From contig NZ_JARUBN010000001.1 of NCBI RefSeq assembly GCF_029626265.1, positions 6,203,001 through 6,267,000 on the forward strand: DNA of 64,000 nt. The letters run 5' to 3'. Shown here piece after piece: positions 41,801-52,642 of the stretch. This stretch comes from Micromonospora sp. WMMD1102 (lineage in GTDB: Bacteria > Actinomycetota > Actinomycetes > Mycobacteriales > Micromonosporaceae). Each line of letters opens with the position of its first letter. Positions within the stretch are counted from its first letter, which is position 1. The notes beneath the pieces are model-generated. The model worked only from the letters and a program-made list of their open reading frames with translations. It ran no database searches and was not told the DNA's origin. Both the position numbers and the translations under genes were made by a program.

Positions 41801-43930
41801 GCCACCATCGGCATCCCGGCGGCGTTCGGGCTGCCCTGGTGGTCCCCGATCGTGGTCGGCGGTGCCGTCGCCACCGTCTACGGGGTGAGTTCCGTCGTCG
41901 CCACCGACCCCCGGGCCGGGCTGGCCCGGGCCACCGTGGCCGGCGTGGTCGCCCTGCACGCGGTCGGCACGAGCCTGGTCCGGCCGTGGACGACCGCCGC
42001 CGCGCTCGGCATCGTCGCGCTGATCGGCGCCGTCGTCGCCACCCTCGCCCGGGTCGTCGGCACCCTCTCCGGTCCGGCCGAGGAGGACGACTCCTGGTCG
42101 ATGCCGCCACAGACCGCGCTGATCGGCGGGATCGCCGCCGGCGGGGGGCTGTTCGCGCTCACCGGGGCGCTCGCCTCGCTCGCCGCCGCGCTGGACTGGC
42201 CGGCCGAGGTGGTGGTGCTGGCCACCCTCGCCGGGGCCAGCCTCGGCGTGGCGGTGGTCGGACTGGTCCGCCGGCAGGTCCCGCAGTACCTCCCGTACGC
42301 CACGGTGGGCATCGTCGGCGGCGCGACCGCGACCTCGGTGGCGGCCCTCTTCACCGGCCTGCCCTGGGGCGTCTACGCCGCCTCGGCCGTACTCCTCGGG
42401 GTGCTCGCCGAGCTGGTCCGGGCGGTCACCCCGGCACCTACCCCGCTGCGGGAGCCGATCCGGCGCTGGTCGGTGATGCTCGGCGGGGCGCTCCGCCGGC
42501 TGCCCGAGCCGGCCCGGGGCGGCCGCTGGTCGGTCAGCCCCGCCGTCGGGGCGATGCTCGCCGCCGTCCTGCCGACCGCGCTCGCGGTGGCCGCACTGGC
42601 GCCCGCGCTGGTGGTGGCGCTTGTCGAGCCGTACCAGACGCTCACCGGGATCTGGGCCGGGCCGCCGGCCGCACTCACCGACCCCGAGCCCGGTGCCGCC
42701 GACCCCGGCAACGTACTCGCCGCGCTGCTGCTGACCATCGCCGCCGGGCTGGCCGCCACCGGGTTCGGCGGCGGCCGGCCGGCCCGGGCGGTGCCGGTGG
42801 TACTCCCCGGTGCCGCGATCACCCTGCTGATCGCCCCGATCTCGCTCGACCTGGGCTGGCCGAACGTCACCCTGGCCGCGCTCGGGGTGTTCACCATCGC
42901 GATGCTCGGGCTGGCGCTCACCCCGCCGCCGCCGGACGCCGAGATCGCCCGCTCGCTGCGGCTGACCCGGATCCTGGTCTTCGGCATCGGGCTGGCCGCC
43001 GGTGGTGCCGGGCTGGCCGGCGCGCTCGCCACCCGGGAGCTGACCCTGTTCACCCTGGGCGCGGCGGTCGGGGTCGGCGCCGTCGCCGCGCTGGGCGGCC
43101 GGAGCCAGAACGCCCGCATCCTCGGCTGGCTCTTCGCCTCGGTGATGGCCCAGACCTTCGTCTTCACCGCCGGGCTGGTGTTCGGCCTCGACCCGGCCTG
43201 GTCCGCCTTCGGGGTACTGGCGGTGGGCGCGATCCTGCTGCTGGTCGCCGCGCTGCTGCCCCGACTGCGCCGTCCGGAGGCGATCCGCGAGGCGACCACC
43301 GTGGAGTGGAGCGGGTACGCCGCCGCGCTGATCGCCGCCGCGCTCGCCTACGACTCGCCCCGGCACATCGCCGCACTCCTCGCCGCCTGGGGTGCCGTGC
43401 TCGGGATGGCCGCCGTACGCCCCTACCGCAGTACCGTCGAGCGGCGCACCCTCTTCTGGTCGGCGGTCGGCTGCGAGGTGGTCGCCTGGTGGCTGCTGAT
43501 GGCACTCGCCGACGTGGCGCTGCCGGAGGCGTACACGCTCGTCTTCGCCGTGCTGGCCCTGCTGGTCGGCCTGCTGGAGCTGCGGCACCGCACCGACCTG
43601 AGCAGCTGGGCGGCGTACGGGCCGGCGCTGGTGGCGGCGTTCCTGCCGACCCTGGTGATCGTGCTGGCCGGCAACGACAGCGCGCTCCGGCAGGTGTTGC
43701 TGCTGCTCGGCGGGGTGGCCACACTGATCTGGGGTTCCTACCGCCGGCAGCAGGCCCCGGTGATCATCGGGGCGGTGGTCACCGCGCTGGCCGCGCTGCG
43801 TGCCCTGTTCAGCTTCGGTCCGTGGCTGGTGCTGATCCCGGTCGGCCTGCTGCTGCTGGCGTTCGGGGCCGGCAACGAGAACCGCCGCCGCACCCAGGAG
43901 CGCCTGCGCGCCGTACGCGGCATGCGCTGA
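38837..43930 (+). CDS. Giant zinc-ribbon polytopic membrane protein (SCO7613 C-terminal domain type)
   Basis: A 1697-aa protein of unknown function. Residues 5-27 form a zinc ribbon (CSSC then CPNC). Residues 30-75 look like a coiled coil (ARIERSIAEMKIREAAIAKEQKTIASQMQAALF). A Pro-rich stretch follows, with a run of nine prolines near residue 135. From about 155 to the end there are several dozen hydrophobic segments rich in Ala, Leu, Val and Gly, broken by one long polar loop (about 335-430) and short polar gaps. This is the actinobacterial family with an SCO7613 C-terminal domain. Start GTG at 38837, GGAGGGG 8 nt upstream. The product is Ala-rich with no catalytic motif; envelope roles are guesswork. 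Its stop codon begins a 13-bp tandem repeat. Confidence 0.8.
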   Translation: MSTTYQCSSCGREIEAAPYCPNCGAEQLQWADDVARIERSIAEMKIREAAIAKEQKTIASQMQAALFQRDILSHAADQRRKQSTKPRRVLRRKAGRRPPTAAPGSAPGGPPPRVPRQPRGGGPDRMPPVAPPPPPPPPPGAEPSWDDGKARPEASTLEVQNILLGLGALLLGVAAVVFVAVALSSFDDFSRVAILVLATALMLAAPPRVAQRGLVATAETVAAVGLLLVPLTGYALWTVDRFGDSGLPGSIFAGLTFLVTTVVAAGYAVATGLNAPRYAAVLAVQPVLPLLAYSWVTGPAGWAAVLVAVAVGNLYLARLFGDDGRLTGWPARFRFGPQAGVDAPPAPPRRPDGRPGRAPADPTDDPDRDTGSGPAATGPDRPETFPEEADAVVQADPPQDGPVQRVRTPGVRPPAGTPGARPTTSTPWVRELAWTLHGVAFAVAVICAVIALVDADTVPGAARAGLALLLAAGVGLVGALVLRRPPLPDVAAGILTLAVIGAAGRVAAVALPGRALVVIAAVIALTGLGVRAVPEAARRGPQLASAAALIVIGIVVAGGALRAALAPIRAALPVWEADLAEYPGKLAAGVGDTSWQLVVTALLLTIAAVLSSPPEVRREFAVVGAALTALAAPASLGLGWAAAPWPPVLVAVGIGLVGLTAQTRRAALTHAVAAAVVGLAGAAASVVRPGLTAAVLFALALGGALVALAPLARTAPLGRYAGLVGDWAAGGAAFAFPGAVASFVASAVPVDPTPTVLSTREATEPVLAASFLAVCAVLCYAAVTQVAQRQISGPLAVGTGLGALAVTAAAFGAPGATLPDALVGGLLLVSAILLVLAPSIDAGRRADRLLDGSDIAAAAVTAALVGTLARIAGILGDGAELAAAAFLILVVAAGIRAMPADWRRGPVLGISLTGGIVALLAGATAASGGLQVLATPGRLWEADLSQWHVSPDGTGWQAPVALLLLAGAAAIALPRPWAYDVSAVCVGLATIGIPAAFGLPWWSPIVVGGAVATVYGVSSVVATDPRAGLARATVAGVVALHAVGTSLVRPWTTAAALGIVALIGAVVATLARVVGTLSGPAEEDDSWSMPPQTALIGGIAAGGGLFALTGALASLAAALDWPAEVVVLATLAGASLGVAVVGLVRRQVPQYLPYATVGIVGGATATSVAALFTGLPWGVYAASAVLLGVLAELVRAVTPAPTPLREPIRRWSVMLGGALRRLPEPARGGRWSVSPAVGAMLAAVLPTALAVAALAPALVVALVEPYQTLTGIWAGPPAALTDPEPGAADPGNVLAALLLTIAAGLAATGFGGGRPARAVPVVLPGAAITLLIAPISLDLGWPNVTLAALGVFTIAMLGLALTPPPPDAEIARSLRLTRILVFGIGLAAGGAGLAGALATRELTLFTLGAAVGVGAVAALGGRSQNARILGWLFASVMAQTFVFTAGLVFGLDPAWSAFGVLAVGAILLLVAALLPRLRRPEAIREATTVEWSGYAAALIAAALAYDSPRHIAALLAAWGAVLGMAAVRPYRSTVERRTLFWSAVGCEVVAWWLLMALADVALPEAYTLVFAVLALLVGLLELRHRTDLSSWAAYGPALVAAFLPTLVIVLAGNDSALRQVLLLLGGVATLIWGSYRRQQAPVIIGAVVTALAALRALFSFGPWLVLIPVGLLLLAFGAGNENRRRTQERLRAVRGMR

Positions 43931-43962
43931 GGTGTAGCGCTGAGGTGTAGCGCTGAGGTGTA
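43928..43962 (+). repeat. Tandem triplication of a stop-codon-containing 13-mer
   Basis: TGAGGTGTAGCGC occurs twice and then TGAGGTGTA again, starting with the stop codon of the membrane-protein gene and running into the hairpin that follows. Confidence 0.75.
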
Positions 43963-44017
43963 AGGAAGGGCCCCTTCTTATACAAAAAGCGATAAGAAGG
44001 GGCCCTTCCTTACACCT
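43956..44017. terminator. Bidirectional hairpin terminator, GGAAGGGCCCC family (26-bp stem)
   Basis: A perfect 26-bp stem (43956-43981 with 43992-44017) around the loop ACAAAAAGCG. The right arm contains the purE stop codon. Stem core and loop match the element at 15913-15954 (loop ACAAGAAGCG). Lies between convergent genes. Confidence 0.85.
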
Positions 44018-44516
44018 GGAGGCTGGCGCGGAGGTTGGCTTCCTTCTGGGCGACGAGCGCCGCCAGGTCGGCCTGGTAGCCGACCATCCGGTCCCGGAGC
44101 GCCTCGTCGGCGGCGGCGAGGATGCGCACCGCCAGCAGGCCGGCGTTGCGGCCGTTGCCGATCGAGACGGTCGCCACCGGAATGCCGGCCGGCATCTGCA
44201 CGATGGAGAGCAGCGAGTCGAGCCCGTCGAGGTGCGCCAGCGGCACCGGCACCCCGATCACCGGCAGCGGGGTGGCCGAGGCCACCATGCCGGGCAGTGC
44301 CGCCGCGCCGCCCGCCCCGGCGATGATCACCCGGATGCCCCGCCCGGCGGCGGACTGGGCGTACTCCATCATCTTGACCGGGGTACGGTGCGCCGAAACC
44401 ACCCCGACCTCGTAGCCGACCCCGAACTCGGTGAGCGCCTCGGCCGCCGCGCCCATCACCGGCCAGTCCGAGTCGCTGCCCATGATCAGGCCGACCGGCG
44501 GCGCAGACTCCGTCAC
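44010..44516 (-). CDS. purE: N5-carboxyaminoimidazole ribonucleotide mutase (class I PurE)
   Basis: A 168-aa purine-biosynthesis enzyme that converts N5-CAIR, made by PurK, to CAIR. Motifs: [13 protein letters not shown] (18-30 in family numbering), [15 protein letters not shown] with the catalytic histidine, [17 protein letters not shown] and IGVPV. GTG at 44516 overlaps the purK stop (GTGA) and has GGGAGGG 6 nt upstream, so it is preferred over a GTG seven codons earlier. Translationally coupled to purK. Its last codons and stop lie inside the terminator hairpin. Confidence 0.95.
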   Translation of the reverse strand: MTESAPPVGLIMGSDSDWPVMGAAAEALTEFGVGYEVGVVSAHRTPVKMMEYAQSAAGRGIRVIIAGAGGAAALPGMVASATPLPVIGVPVPLAHLDGLDSLLSIVQMPAGIPVATVSIGNGRNAGLLAVRILAAADEALRDRMVGYQADLAALVAQKEANLRASLQV

Positions 44517-45688
44517 TCGTGTCCCTCCCGTAGCCACCAGGCGGCCCGGACGGCCCGGGCGCGTACCTTCTCCAGGTCGTCACCGAGCACCGTGACGTGC
44601 CCGATCTTCCGGCCGGGCCGGACCTGCTTGCCGTAGAGGTGCACCTTGACGCCCGGGTCCTCGGCGAAGAGGTGGTGCAGCCGCTCGTCGATCGACATGC
44701 CGCCGTCCGGGCCGCCGAGCACGTTGGCCATCACCACCACCGGGGCGGCGAGCGCGGTGTCGCCCATCGGATAGTCGAGCACCGCCCGCAGGTGCTGCTC
44801 GAACTGGGAGGTCCGGGCACCCTCGATCGTCCAGTGCCCCGAGTTGTGCGGGCGCATCGCCAACTCGTTGACGACGAGCGCCGGCCCGCCGTCCGGGCCG
44901 GCCACCTCGAACAGCTCGACCGCCAGCAGGCCGACCACGCCGAGCGCGGTGGCCAGGTCGATGGCGAGCTGCTGGGCCCGCAGCGCCAGCTCCTCCGGCA
45001 GCCTCGGCGCCGGTGCCAGCACCTCGACGCAGATGCCGTCCCGCTGCACGGTCTCCACCACCGGGTACGCCGCCACCTGGCCGAACGGCGAGCGGGCGAC
45101 CTGCACCGCCAGCTCCCGGCGCAGCGCCACCCGCTCCTCGGCGATCAGCTCGGTGCCGGCCTCCCGCAGCGTGCGGACCAGCTCGGTCGCCTCGGCCGGG
45201 CCGGAGACGACCCAGACTCCCCGGCCGTCGTAGCCGCCCCGGGCCGCTTTCAGGATCACCGGCCAGCCCAGTTCGGCACCGAACTCCACCAGCTCGCCCG
45301 GTTCGGCGACCGGCCGCCAGCGCGGCACCGGCGCGGCCAGCTCGGTCAGCCGCTCCCGCATCGCCCGCTTGTCCTGGGCGTAACGCAGCGCGTCGGCGGG
45401 CGGATAGACCGCCACCCCGGCCTCGGCGAGCGCCCGCACGTGCTCGGTCGGCACGTGCTCGTGGTCGAAGGTGACCACGTCGGCGCCGTCGGCGAAGTCA
45501 CGCAGCGCGGCGAGGTCGGTGTGCTGGCCGTACCGGACGTCGGCGGCGACCAGCGCGGCACCGTCCTCCGGGGTGAGCGCGAGGACGCGGAGCGACTGGC
45601 CGAGGGCGATCGCGGCCTGGTGGGTCATCCGGGCCAGTTGGCCGCCACCCACCATGCCGACAACGGGCAGACCCGTGCGGGAATCCAT
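44513..45688 (-). CDS. purK: 5-(carboxyamino)imidazole ribonucleotide synthase (PurK)
   Basis: A 391-aa ATP-grasp enzyme that carboxylates AIR to N5-CAIR with ATP and bicarbonate. Motifs: [27 protein letters not shown] (N-terminal domain), [18 protein letters not shown] (ATP-binding glycine loop), [31 protein letters not shown] and [38 protein letters not shown], typical of PurK. Start ATG at 45688 ([11 protein letters not shown]). A 13-bp gap from the upstream YyaL-type gene suggests cotranscription of all three genes. Confidence 0.95.
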   Translation of the reverse strand: MDSRTGLPVVGMVGGGQLARMTHQAAIALGQSLRVLALTPEDGAALVAADVRYGQHTDLAALRDFADGADVVTFDHEHVPTEHVRALAEAGVAVYPPADALRYAQDKRAMRERLTELAAPVPRWRPVAEPGELVEFGAELGWPVILKAARGGYDGRGVWVVSGPAEATELVRTLREAGTELIAEERVALRRELAVQVARSPFGQVAAYPVVETVQRDGICVEVLAPAPRLPEELALRAQQLAIDLATALGVVGLLAVELFEVAGPDGGPALVVNELAMRPHNSGHWTIEGARTSQFEQHLRAVLDYPMGDTALAAPVVVMANVLGGPDGGMSIDERLHHLFAEDPGVKVHLYGKQVRPGRKIGHVTVLGDDLEKVRARAVRAAWWLREGHE

Positions 45689-45701
45689 AGCGCGGGCAAG
45701 C

Positions 45702-47702
<2,001 letters not shown>

Positions 47703-47813
47703 CCGACGACCATAACCGCTGTGCCGGTACGCCGCTCGGCGCTCGGCCCGCTCGGCGCTCGCGGCGGTGGGCGCTCGACGCTCGGGGCGGTCGGCCCGGC
47801 CCCGTCGTGGTGG

Positions 47814-50621
47814 CTAGGAGGCGCCGTCGGCGCGTAGCGGCAGGATCCGGGCCTGGGCGGAGTCGAGCAGCGAGCGCAGCACCGCGACGATCTTGTCCGA
47901 CGGCATCGGCCGGAAGAAGTGGTAGCCCTGGGCAGCCGTACAGCCCAGTTCGGCGAGCGCGGCCCGCTGGTCGGCGGTCTCCACCCCCTCGGCCACCACC
48001 CGCAACCCCAGCTCGCGGCCGAGGTCGACGGTGGTGCGCACGATCGCCGCCGCCTCCGGCGACTCCGCCATCTTCATCACGAACGACCGGTCGACCTTCA
48101 GCTCGTCCACCGAGATCCGGGTCAGGAAGGTGAGCGAGGAGAAGCCGGTGCCGAAGTCGTCCACGGCCAACTGCACGCCCATGGTGCGCAGCGCGGAGAG
48201 CACCTCGTCGATGACCTCCAGCTCGCTCATCACCACCGTCTCGGTGATCTCCAACACCAGCCGGCGCGCCGGCACCTGGTGCCGGCGCAGCGACTCGGCC
48301 ACCTCGGCCGGCAGCCTCGGGTCGAGCAGGCTGCGCGCCGACAGGTTGATCGAGATCGGTACGTCGAGACCGTGCCGGGCCCACTCGGCGGCCACCCCGA
48401 GCGCCTTGTCCACCACATACCGGGTGAAGGCGCCGAGCAGTTCGCTGCCCTCGATGGTCCGGACGAAGTCGGCCGGGCTGAGCCGGCCCCGCCGGGGGTG
48501 CCGCCAGCGAATCAGTGCCTCCACCCCGGTCGGCTCCCCGGTGCAGAGGTCCACCGCCGGCTGGAGCGCGAGTTCGAGCTGGTCGTCGACGTCCAGCGCC
48601 TCGCGCAACTCGGCGAGCAGGGCGAGCTTGTCGGTGCTGGCCGCGTCCCGGGCGCTGTCGTACGACGCGACGCTGCCGCCGCCCTGCTTCGCCTGGTACA
48701 TCGCGATGTCGGCCCGGCGCAGTAGCTCGGTCATGTCGGCGGTACCCGCGCCGGCCACCACCACCCCGACGGAGACCTCGACCGACATCCGCACCCCGGC
48801 CACCTCGATCGGGGTGGCCAGCAGCTCGACGATCTCCCGGGCCCGGCGCAGCACGTTCGGCATCGGCGAGCGGTCGGTGGACGGTTCGGTGAGTACCGCC
48901 GGGGTGGGGATCAGCAGGGCGAACTCGTCCCCGCCGAGCCGGCCCAGCAGTTCGCCGGGGCGGACCACGGCGTCCAGCCGGTCGGCCGTCACCTGGAGGA
49001 GTTCGTCGCCGGCCGCGTGCCCCAGGGTGTCGTTGACCTCCTTGAAGTGGTCGATGTCGAGCAGCAGCAGCGCCACCGGATGGTCGTGGCCGAGCTGGTG
49101 CAGCGCGACGTCGCCCTTGCTCAGCAACGCCGCCCGGTTGATCAGGTTGGTGAGCGCGTCGTGCACCGCCTCGTACGACGACCGGGCCGTCACCAGCCGG
49201 AGCTGGCGGTGCGTCGCCGCGTCGTGCAGCGCCGCCGCCAGCGCGTCCCCGAACGCGGAGAGCGCGTCCTGCTCCCGCTGGCTCGGCGGGGCGGAGCGGG
49301 GGAACCGGACCCGCAGCTCGCCGACCGGGGACGCGCCGACGACCAGCGGTCGGACGAGTTCCTGCTCGGTCCGTCCGGTCACGGCGAGGCCCGGCGGGCT
49401 GCCGGCACGACCGCCGGCCGGCCCGGTGCCCCGGTCGGCGGCCAGGTCGCCGCCGACCTGACTCGCGGCCAGGTCCAGGCCGAGCCGGCTGGCGAGCGGC
49501 AGTCGGCCGTTCCCGGCGATCGGCGCCCCGGCGGGCCCGGCCGGCTCCGGGTCGGCCCGCTCGGCGGTGGTCAGGTCGCGGTGCACCACCGGCCGGCCCG
49601 GCTCGCCCCGGTAGCGCCGCCACCGGCCGTCGCCGCGCCGCACGTCCACCTCGACCCACTCCGCGCCGAACAGCGCCAGCGGGCCGGCCACGCCGGCGGT
49701 GGCCACGCCGTGCTCGTCGAGCTGGTTGAGCGCGCCGGTCGCCTCGGCCAGGGCCCGCCAGGCCCGGCGCTCGTCGTCGGCGCGGAGCCGGTGACTGTAC
49801 GTCTGCTGGAGCAGCCAGAGCACCGGCGGCAGGAAGAGCAGCCAGCGGGGGTCGTACTCGAGCACGGCCACCACGGCCAGCCCGACGAAGACGTTGCCGA
49901 CGAACATCAGCAGTTTGCCCTGAAGGGCGCGGAGCAGCGCCGGCCAGAGCCGTTCGCCGTGCCGCAGCGCCAGGGTGAGCCCGACCAGCCAGGCCGAGGC
50001 CAGCAGGTAGCTCAGCGAACCGACGGCGAGCGCGGCGATCAGCGGCGGCGACAGGTCGCCGGCGAACCGGGTCCGCAGCGCCTCCGGTACGTTCGTGCCG
50101 AGTGTTCCGGCGACCGCCAGTGCCACAGTGACGGCCAGCCCGACCGAGACGGCCATCGAGGCGGCGGTGTGCACGACGTCCAGCGCCGAGCGCCGGTCAA
50201 CGAAGATCGTCAGTAGGGTCCAGGCGAGCACCGCGCCGAGCAGGGCGGCGGCCGGCAGCCAGCCGGGTGGCACCAGGGCGAGGCCGATGATGAACGACGC
50301 CTCGCCCCAGGTGACGCTGACCCGGCCGGAACCGATCCGCAACCGCAGCCGGAACAGTTGCGCGACCGCCATCACCGCGATGGCGATGCCGAACCGGGCC
50401 ACCGCCGGCAGCGGGTCGTCGGCCGACGGACTGGTGGGGAGGAGCAGGCCGGCCACGGCGAGGGCCACCGCGACGGGCAGGACGCTGAAGGTGAGGGCGC
50501 GCGCCCGACGGGGTGTCGACGCGATGCCGGCCAGGGCGAGGAAGCGTCCCGGCCGACGCCCCGAGGTCACGGATCGCCGCCGTTCGCCGGCGGCCACTTC
50601 GGAACGTGGCCATGCCGCCAC
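47814..50621 (-). CDS. Membrane-anchored GGDEF-EAL protein (c-di-GMP turnover)
   Basis: A 935-aa protein. Residues about 40-275 hold seven or eight membrane spans; 300-470 a degenerate, Gly/Pro-rich sensor-like region; 480-655 a GGDEF domain with DALTNLINR (488-496) and an intact LGGDEF (562-567); 665-915 an EAL domain with EALIRW (E701), INLSA, EITET, DDFGTG (D821/D822) and LKVDRSF, so both activities could be present. The inhibitory I-site RxxD is replaced by RPGE (554-557), so product inhibition may be weak. The GTG start at 50621 is uncertain; GTG codons 9 and 18 codons in are possible. Confidence 0.88.
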   Translation of the reverse strand: MAAWPRSEVAAGERRRSVTSGRRPGRFLALAGIASTPRRARALTFSVLPVAVALAVAGLLLPTSPSADDPLPAVARFGIAIAVMAVAQLFRLRLRIGSGRVSVTWGEASFIIGLALVPPGWLPAAALLGAVLAWTLLTIFVDRRSALDVVHTAASMAVSVGLAVTVALAVAGTLGTNVPEALRTRFAGDLSPPLIAALAVGSLSYLLASAWLVGLTLALRHGERLWPALLRALQGKLLMFVGNVFVGLAVVAVLEYDPRWLLFLPPVLWLLQQTYSHRLRADDERRAWRALAEATGALNQLDEHGVATAGVAGPLALFGAEWVEVDVRRGDGRWRRYRGEPGRPVVHRDLTTAERADPEPAGPAGAPIAGNGRLPLASRLGLDLAASQVGGDLAADRGTGPAGGRAGSPPGLAVTGRTEQELVRPLVVGASPVGELRVRFPRSAPPSQREQDALSAFGDALAAALHDAATHRQLRLVTARSSYEAVHDALTNLINRAALLSKGDVALHQLGHDHPVALLLLDIDHFKEVNDTLGHAAGDELLQVTADRLDAVVRPGELLGRLGGDEFALLIPTPAVLTEPSTDRSPMPNVLRRAREIVELLATPIEVAGVRMSVEVSVGVVVAGAGTADMTELLRRADIAMYQAKQGGGSVASYDSARDAASTDKLALLAELREALDVDDQLELALQPAVDLCTGEPTGVEALIRWRHPRRGRLSPADFVRTIEGSELLGAFTRYVVDKALGVAAEWARHGLDVPISINLSARSLLDPRLPAEVAESLRRHQVPARRLVLEITETVVMSELEVIDEVLSALRTMGVQLAVDDFGTGFSSLTFLTRISVDELKVDRSFVMKMAESPEAAAIVRTTVDLGRELGLRVVAEGVETADQRAALAELGCTAAQGYHFFRPMPSDKIVAVLRSLLDSAQARILPLRADGAS

Positions 50622-50756
50622 CGGCGCCGGGCGTCGGGTCTGCTTCTCATCGGCGCCCCCCTCCCGCGCACGGTGCGGGGACTTTTGGTCCCCCGGCGGA
50701 AGGCTAAGCCAATCCGATTGAGCGCAACAGGGGGCGCCTGGGCGGATTAGCGTGAA

Positions 50757-51095
50757 TCATGGCGCGGACTGGTCGTTCCGGCCCTGCTGGGCGGTATTGG
50801 GAGCGCTTCCAGCAGATTCCTCCGGCCCGGACGCCACGGCGGACTCCGGCACAGCAGACTCCGCCTCGTCGGCCGACGGCTCGCCGGCCGACGCCGCGGT
50901 GCCCGGCAGGTCGTCGTCGCGCTGGTGCGGGAAGCGGTCCGGCAGCCGGCGCAACCTGGCGTTCATGTTGCGGATCAGCAGAACCGTGGCGATGGCCAGT
51001 ACGGTGATCAGGAACAGACCCATCGGTCCGGCCAGGCCACCGGTCCGGGTGTCGCCGAAGTTGTTCTGCGCGAGCACCTGCGCAGCGCTAAGCAT
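50757..51095 (-). CDS. Small single-pass membrane protein downstream of mca
   Basis: A 112-aa protein with one transmembrane segment (GLFLITVLAIATVLLIRNM, about residues 24-43), a basic patch (RLRRLPDRFPHQRDDD) and a disordered acidic Ala/Glu/Ser tail. ATG at 51095 has GGAGGA 9 nt upstream. It follows mca by 56 bp on the same strand, and a protein of this type next to mca is common in actinobacteria. Function unknown; it may anchor or stabilise a partner. Confidence 0.75.
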   Translation of the reverse strand: MLSAAQVLAQNNFGDTRTGGLAGPMGLFLITVLAIATVLLIRNMNARLRRLPDRFPHQRDDDLPGTAASAGEPSADEAESAVPESAVASGPEESAGSAPNTAQQGRNDQSAP

Positions 51096-51151
51096 GACTG
51101 GAAATCCTCCGATGTGCCGGCCTACCGCTTTACGGTACGCCTAACCCGGGC

Positions 51152-52033
51152 TCAGCGGACCTGCGCGGTCTCGCGTACTCCGGCGAAGAGGTCCGACTCG
51201 GGCAGCGGACTCTCCACCACCGAACGGACCAGCTCGAAGTCCTCGGTCGGCCAGGCCTGCTGCTGCAACTCCATCGGCACGTGGAACCAGAAGCCGTCCG
51301 GGTCGACCTGGGTGGCGTGCGCCCGCAGCGCGGCGTCCCGGACCGGGAAGTAGTCGGCGCACGGCACCCGGGTGGTGATCCGCGGCCCCTTGTCCGGCCG
51401 GTCCTCCCAGCGCTCCAGCCACTCCGCGTACGGCGACTCGGCGCCCCGGGCGAGCATCCCCTCGTGCAGCGCCATGATCTTGGCCTTGGAGAAGCCGATG
51501 TCGTAGTAGAGCTTCAACGGCTGCCACGCCGCACCCAGCTCCGGGAAGCGCTCCGGGTCGCCGGCCGCGTCGAACGCCGCCACGCTGACCTTGTGACACA
51601 TGATGTGGTCGGGGTGCGGATAGCCGCCGTCCTCGTCGTAGGTGGTGACGACGTGCGGCCGGAACTCGCGCATCAGCTTGACCAGTGGCGCCGCCGCGAC
51701 CTCGACGTCCTGGAGCGCGAAGCAGCCCTCCGGCAGCGGGGGCAGCGGGTCACCCTCCGGCAGCCCCGAGTCGACGAAGCCGAGCCAGGCCTGCTCGATG
51801 CCGAGGATCGCCCGGGCGGCGTCCATCTCGGCCCGGCGGATCTCGGCGATGTTCGCCCAGACGTCCGGTCGGTCCAACTTCGGGTTCAGGACGCTGCCCC
51901 GCTCGCCGCCCGTACAGGTGACGACGAGGACCTGCACGCCTTCGGCGACGTACTTGGCCATGGTCGCCGCGCCCTTGCTCGACTCGTCGTCGGGATGGGC
52001 GTGCACGGCCATCAGCCGTAGCTGCTCTGCCAA
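51152..52033 (-). CDS. mca: Mycothiol S-conjugate amidase
   Basis: A 293-aa zinc hydrolase of the PIG-L/LmbE family that cleaves mycothiol S-conjugates during detoxification. Zinc motifs are AVHAHPDDESSKGA (H13, D15, D16) and GGYPHPDHIMCH. Segments TCTGGERGSVLNPKLDRPDVWANIAEIRRAEMDAA and the long C-terminal region separate Mca from the related deacetylase MshB. The start is TTG at 52033, with GGGAG 8 nt upstream; an internal ATG seven codons later is the alternative. It is divergent from a DUF4307 gene, the usual actinobacterial arrangement. Confidence 0.93.
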   Translation of the reverse strand: MAEQLRLMAVHAHPDDESSKGAATMAKYVAEGVQVLVVTCTGGERGSVLNPKLDRPDVWANIAEIRRAEMDAARAILGIEQAWLGFVDSGLPEGDPLPPLPEGCFALQDVEVAAAPLVKLMREFRPHVVTTYDEDGGYPHPDHIMCHKVSVAAFDAAGDPERFPELGAAWQPLKLYYDIGFSKAKIMALHEGMLARGAESPYAEWLERWEDRPDKGPRITTRVPCADYFPVRDAALRAHATQVDPDGFWFHVPMELQQQAWPTEDFELVRSVVESPLPESDLFAGVRETAQVR

Positions 52034-52171
52034 CTCAGGTGCTCCCTCGTGATGCCTGGGCCGGGCTCGGCCCCCGGTCCCCCTCCAGGCGCCCGTCCCT
52101 CGTCTACTGCGAGAATGGGCGTACCCATTCTTGCCGATGCCACCGACAACAGCCCCAGGAGATACCCGCTG

Positions 52172-52606
52172 GTGCCCGAGACGCCCGCCACACCCGTACC
52201 CTCCGCCCCGGTGTTCCCACCCGGCCGGTACGGTCGGCGCCGCGCGCACCGGCGCCGCCGGCCCTGGATCCCAGCGCTGCTGGCGGTGGCCCTGCTGGCG
52301 GTGACCGTCGCCGCCTCCTACCGCCTCTACCGGCAGTACGGCGACCCGAACTACGACGCCCAGGTGATCACCTACACCGAGATCACCGACAGCCAGCTGG
52401 TACTCGACTTCCGGGTGACCGTCCCGGCGGGCGGCTCGGCGGTCTGCGTGCTGCGGGCCCGCGCCAAGGACGGCGCCGAGGTCGCCCGCGAGGAGGTACG
52501 GGTCGACGCCGGGCCGGGACAGCGGCACCTGACGGTCCGGCACCTGCTGGCCACCACGGCCCGGCCGATGCTCGGCGAGGTGCTCCGCTGCCGCCCGGCC
52601 GGCTGA
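52172..52606 (+). CDS. DUF4307 family membrane protein
   Basis: A 144-aa protein with a Pro-rich N-terminus, a basic stretch (GRYGRRRAHRRRRP), one transmembrane helix (WIPALLAVALLAVTVAASYRLY) and an extracytoplasmic domain (YTEITDSQLVLDFRVTVPAGGSAVCVLRARAKDGAEVAREEV). The family is actinobacterial, of unknown function and usually divergent from mca, as here. GTG at 52172 has AGGAGA 9 nt upstream. Confidence 0.82.
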   Translation: MPETPATPVPSAPVFPPGRYGRRRAHRRRRPWIPALLAVALLAVTVAASYRLYRQYGDPNYDAQVITYTEITDSQLVLDFRVTVPAGGSAVCVLRARAKDGAEVAREEVRVDAGPGQRHLTVRHLLATTARPMLGEVLRCRPAG

Positions 52607-52622
52607 GCACCTGCCCCCGCTG

Positions 52623-52642
52623 CCGCCCGGCCTGCCGGGCGG
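52623..52642 (+). terminator. Possible hairpin after the DUF4307 gene
   Basis: CCGCCCGGC-CT-GCCGGGCGG forms a short GC-only stem (8 bp with a 4-nt loop) 16 bp after the stop, without a T-run. Such short GC palindromes are common by chance at this base composition. Confidence 0.35.

Noticed and set aside
47703..47813. GCTCGG-rich repeats between the YyaL and GGDEF-EAL genes
   Set aside because: Short, irregular low-complexity repetition; no consistent unit or hairpin that could be defended as a feature.
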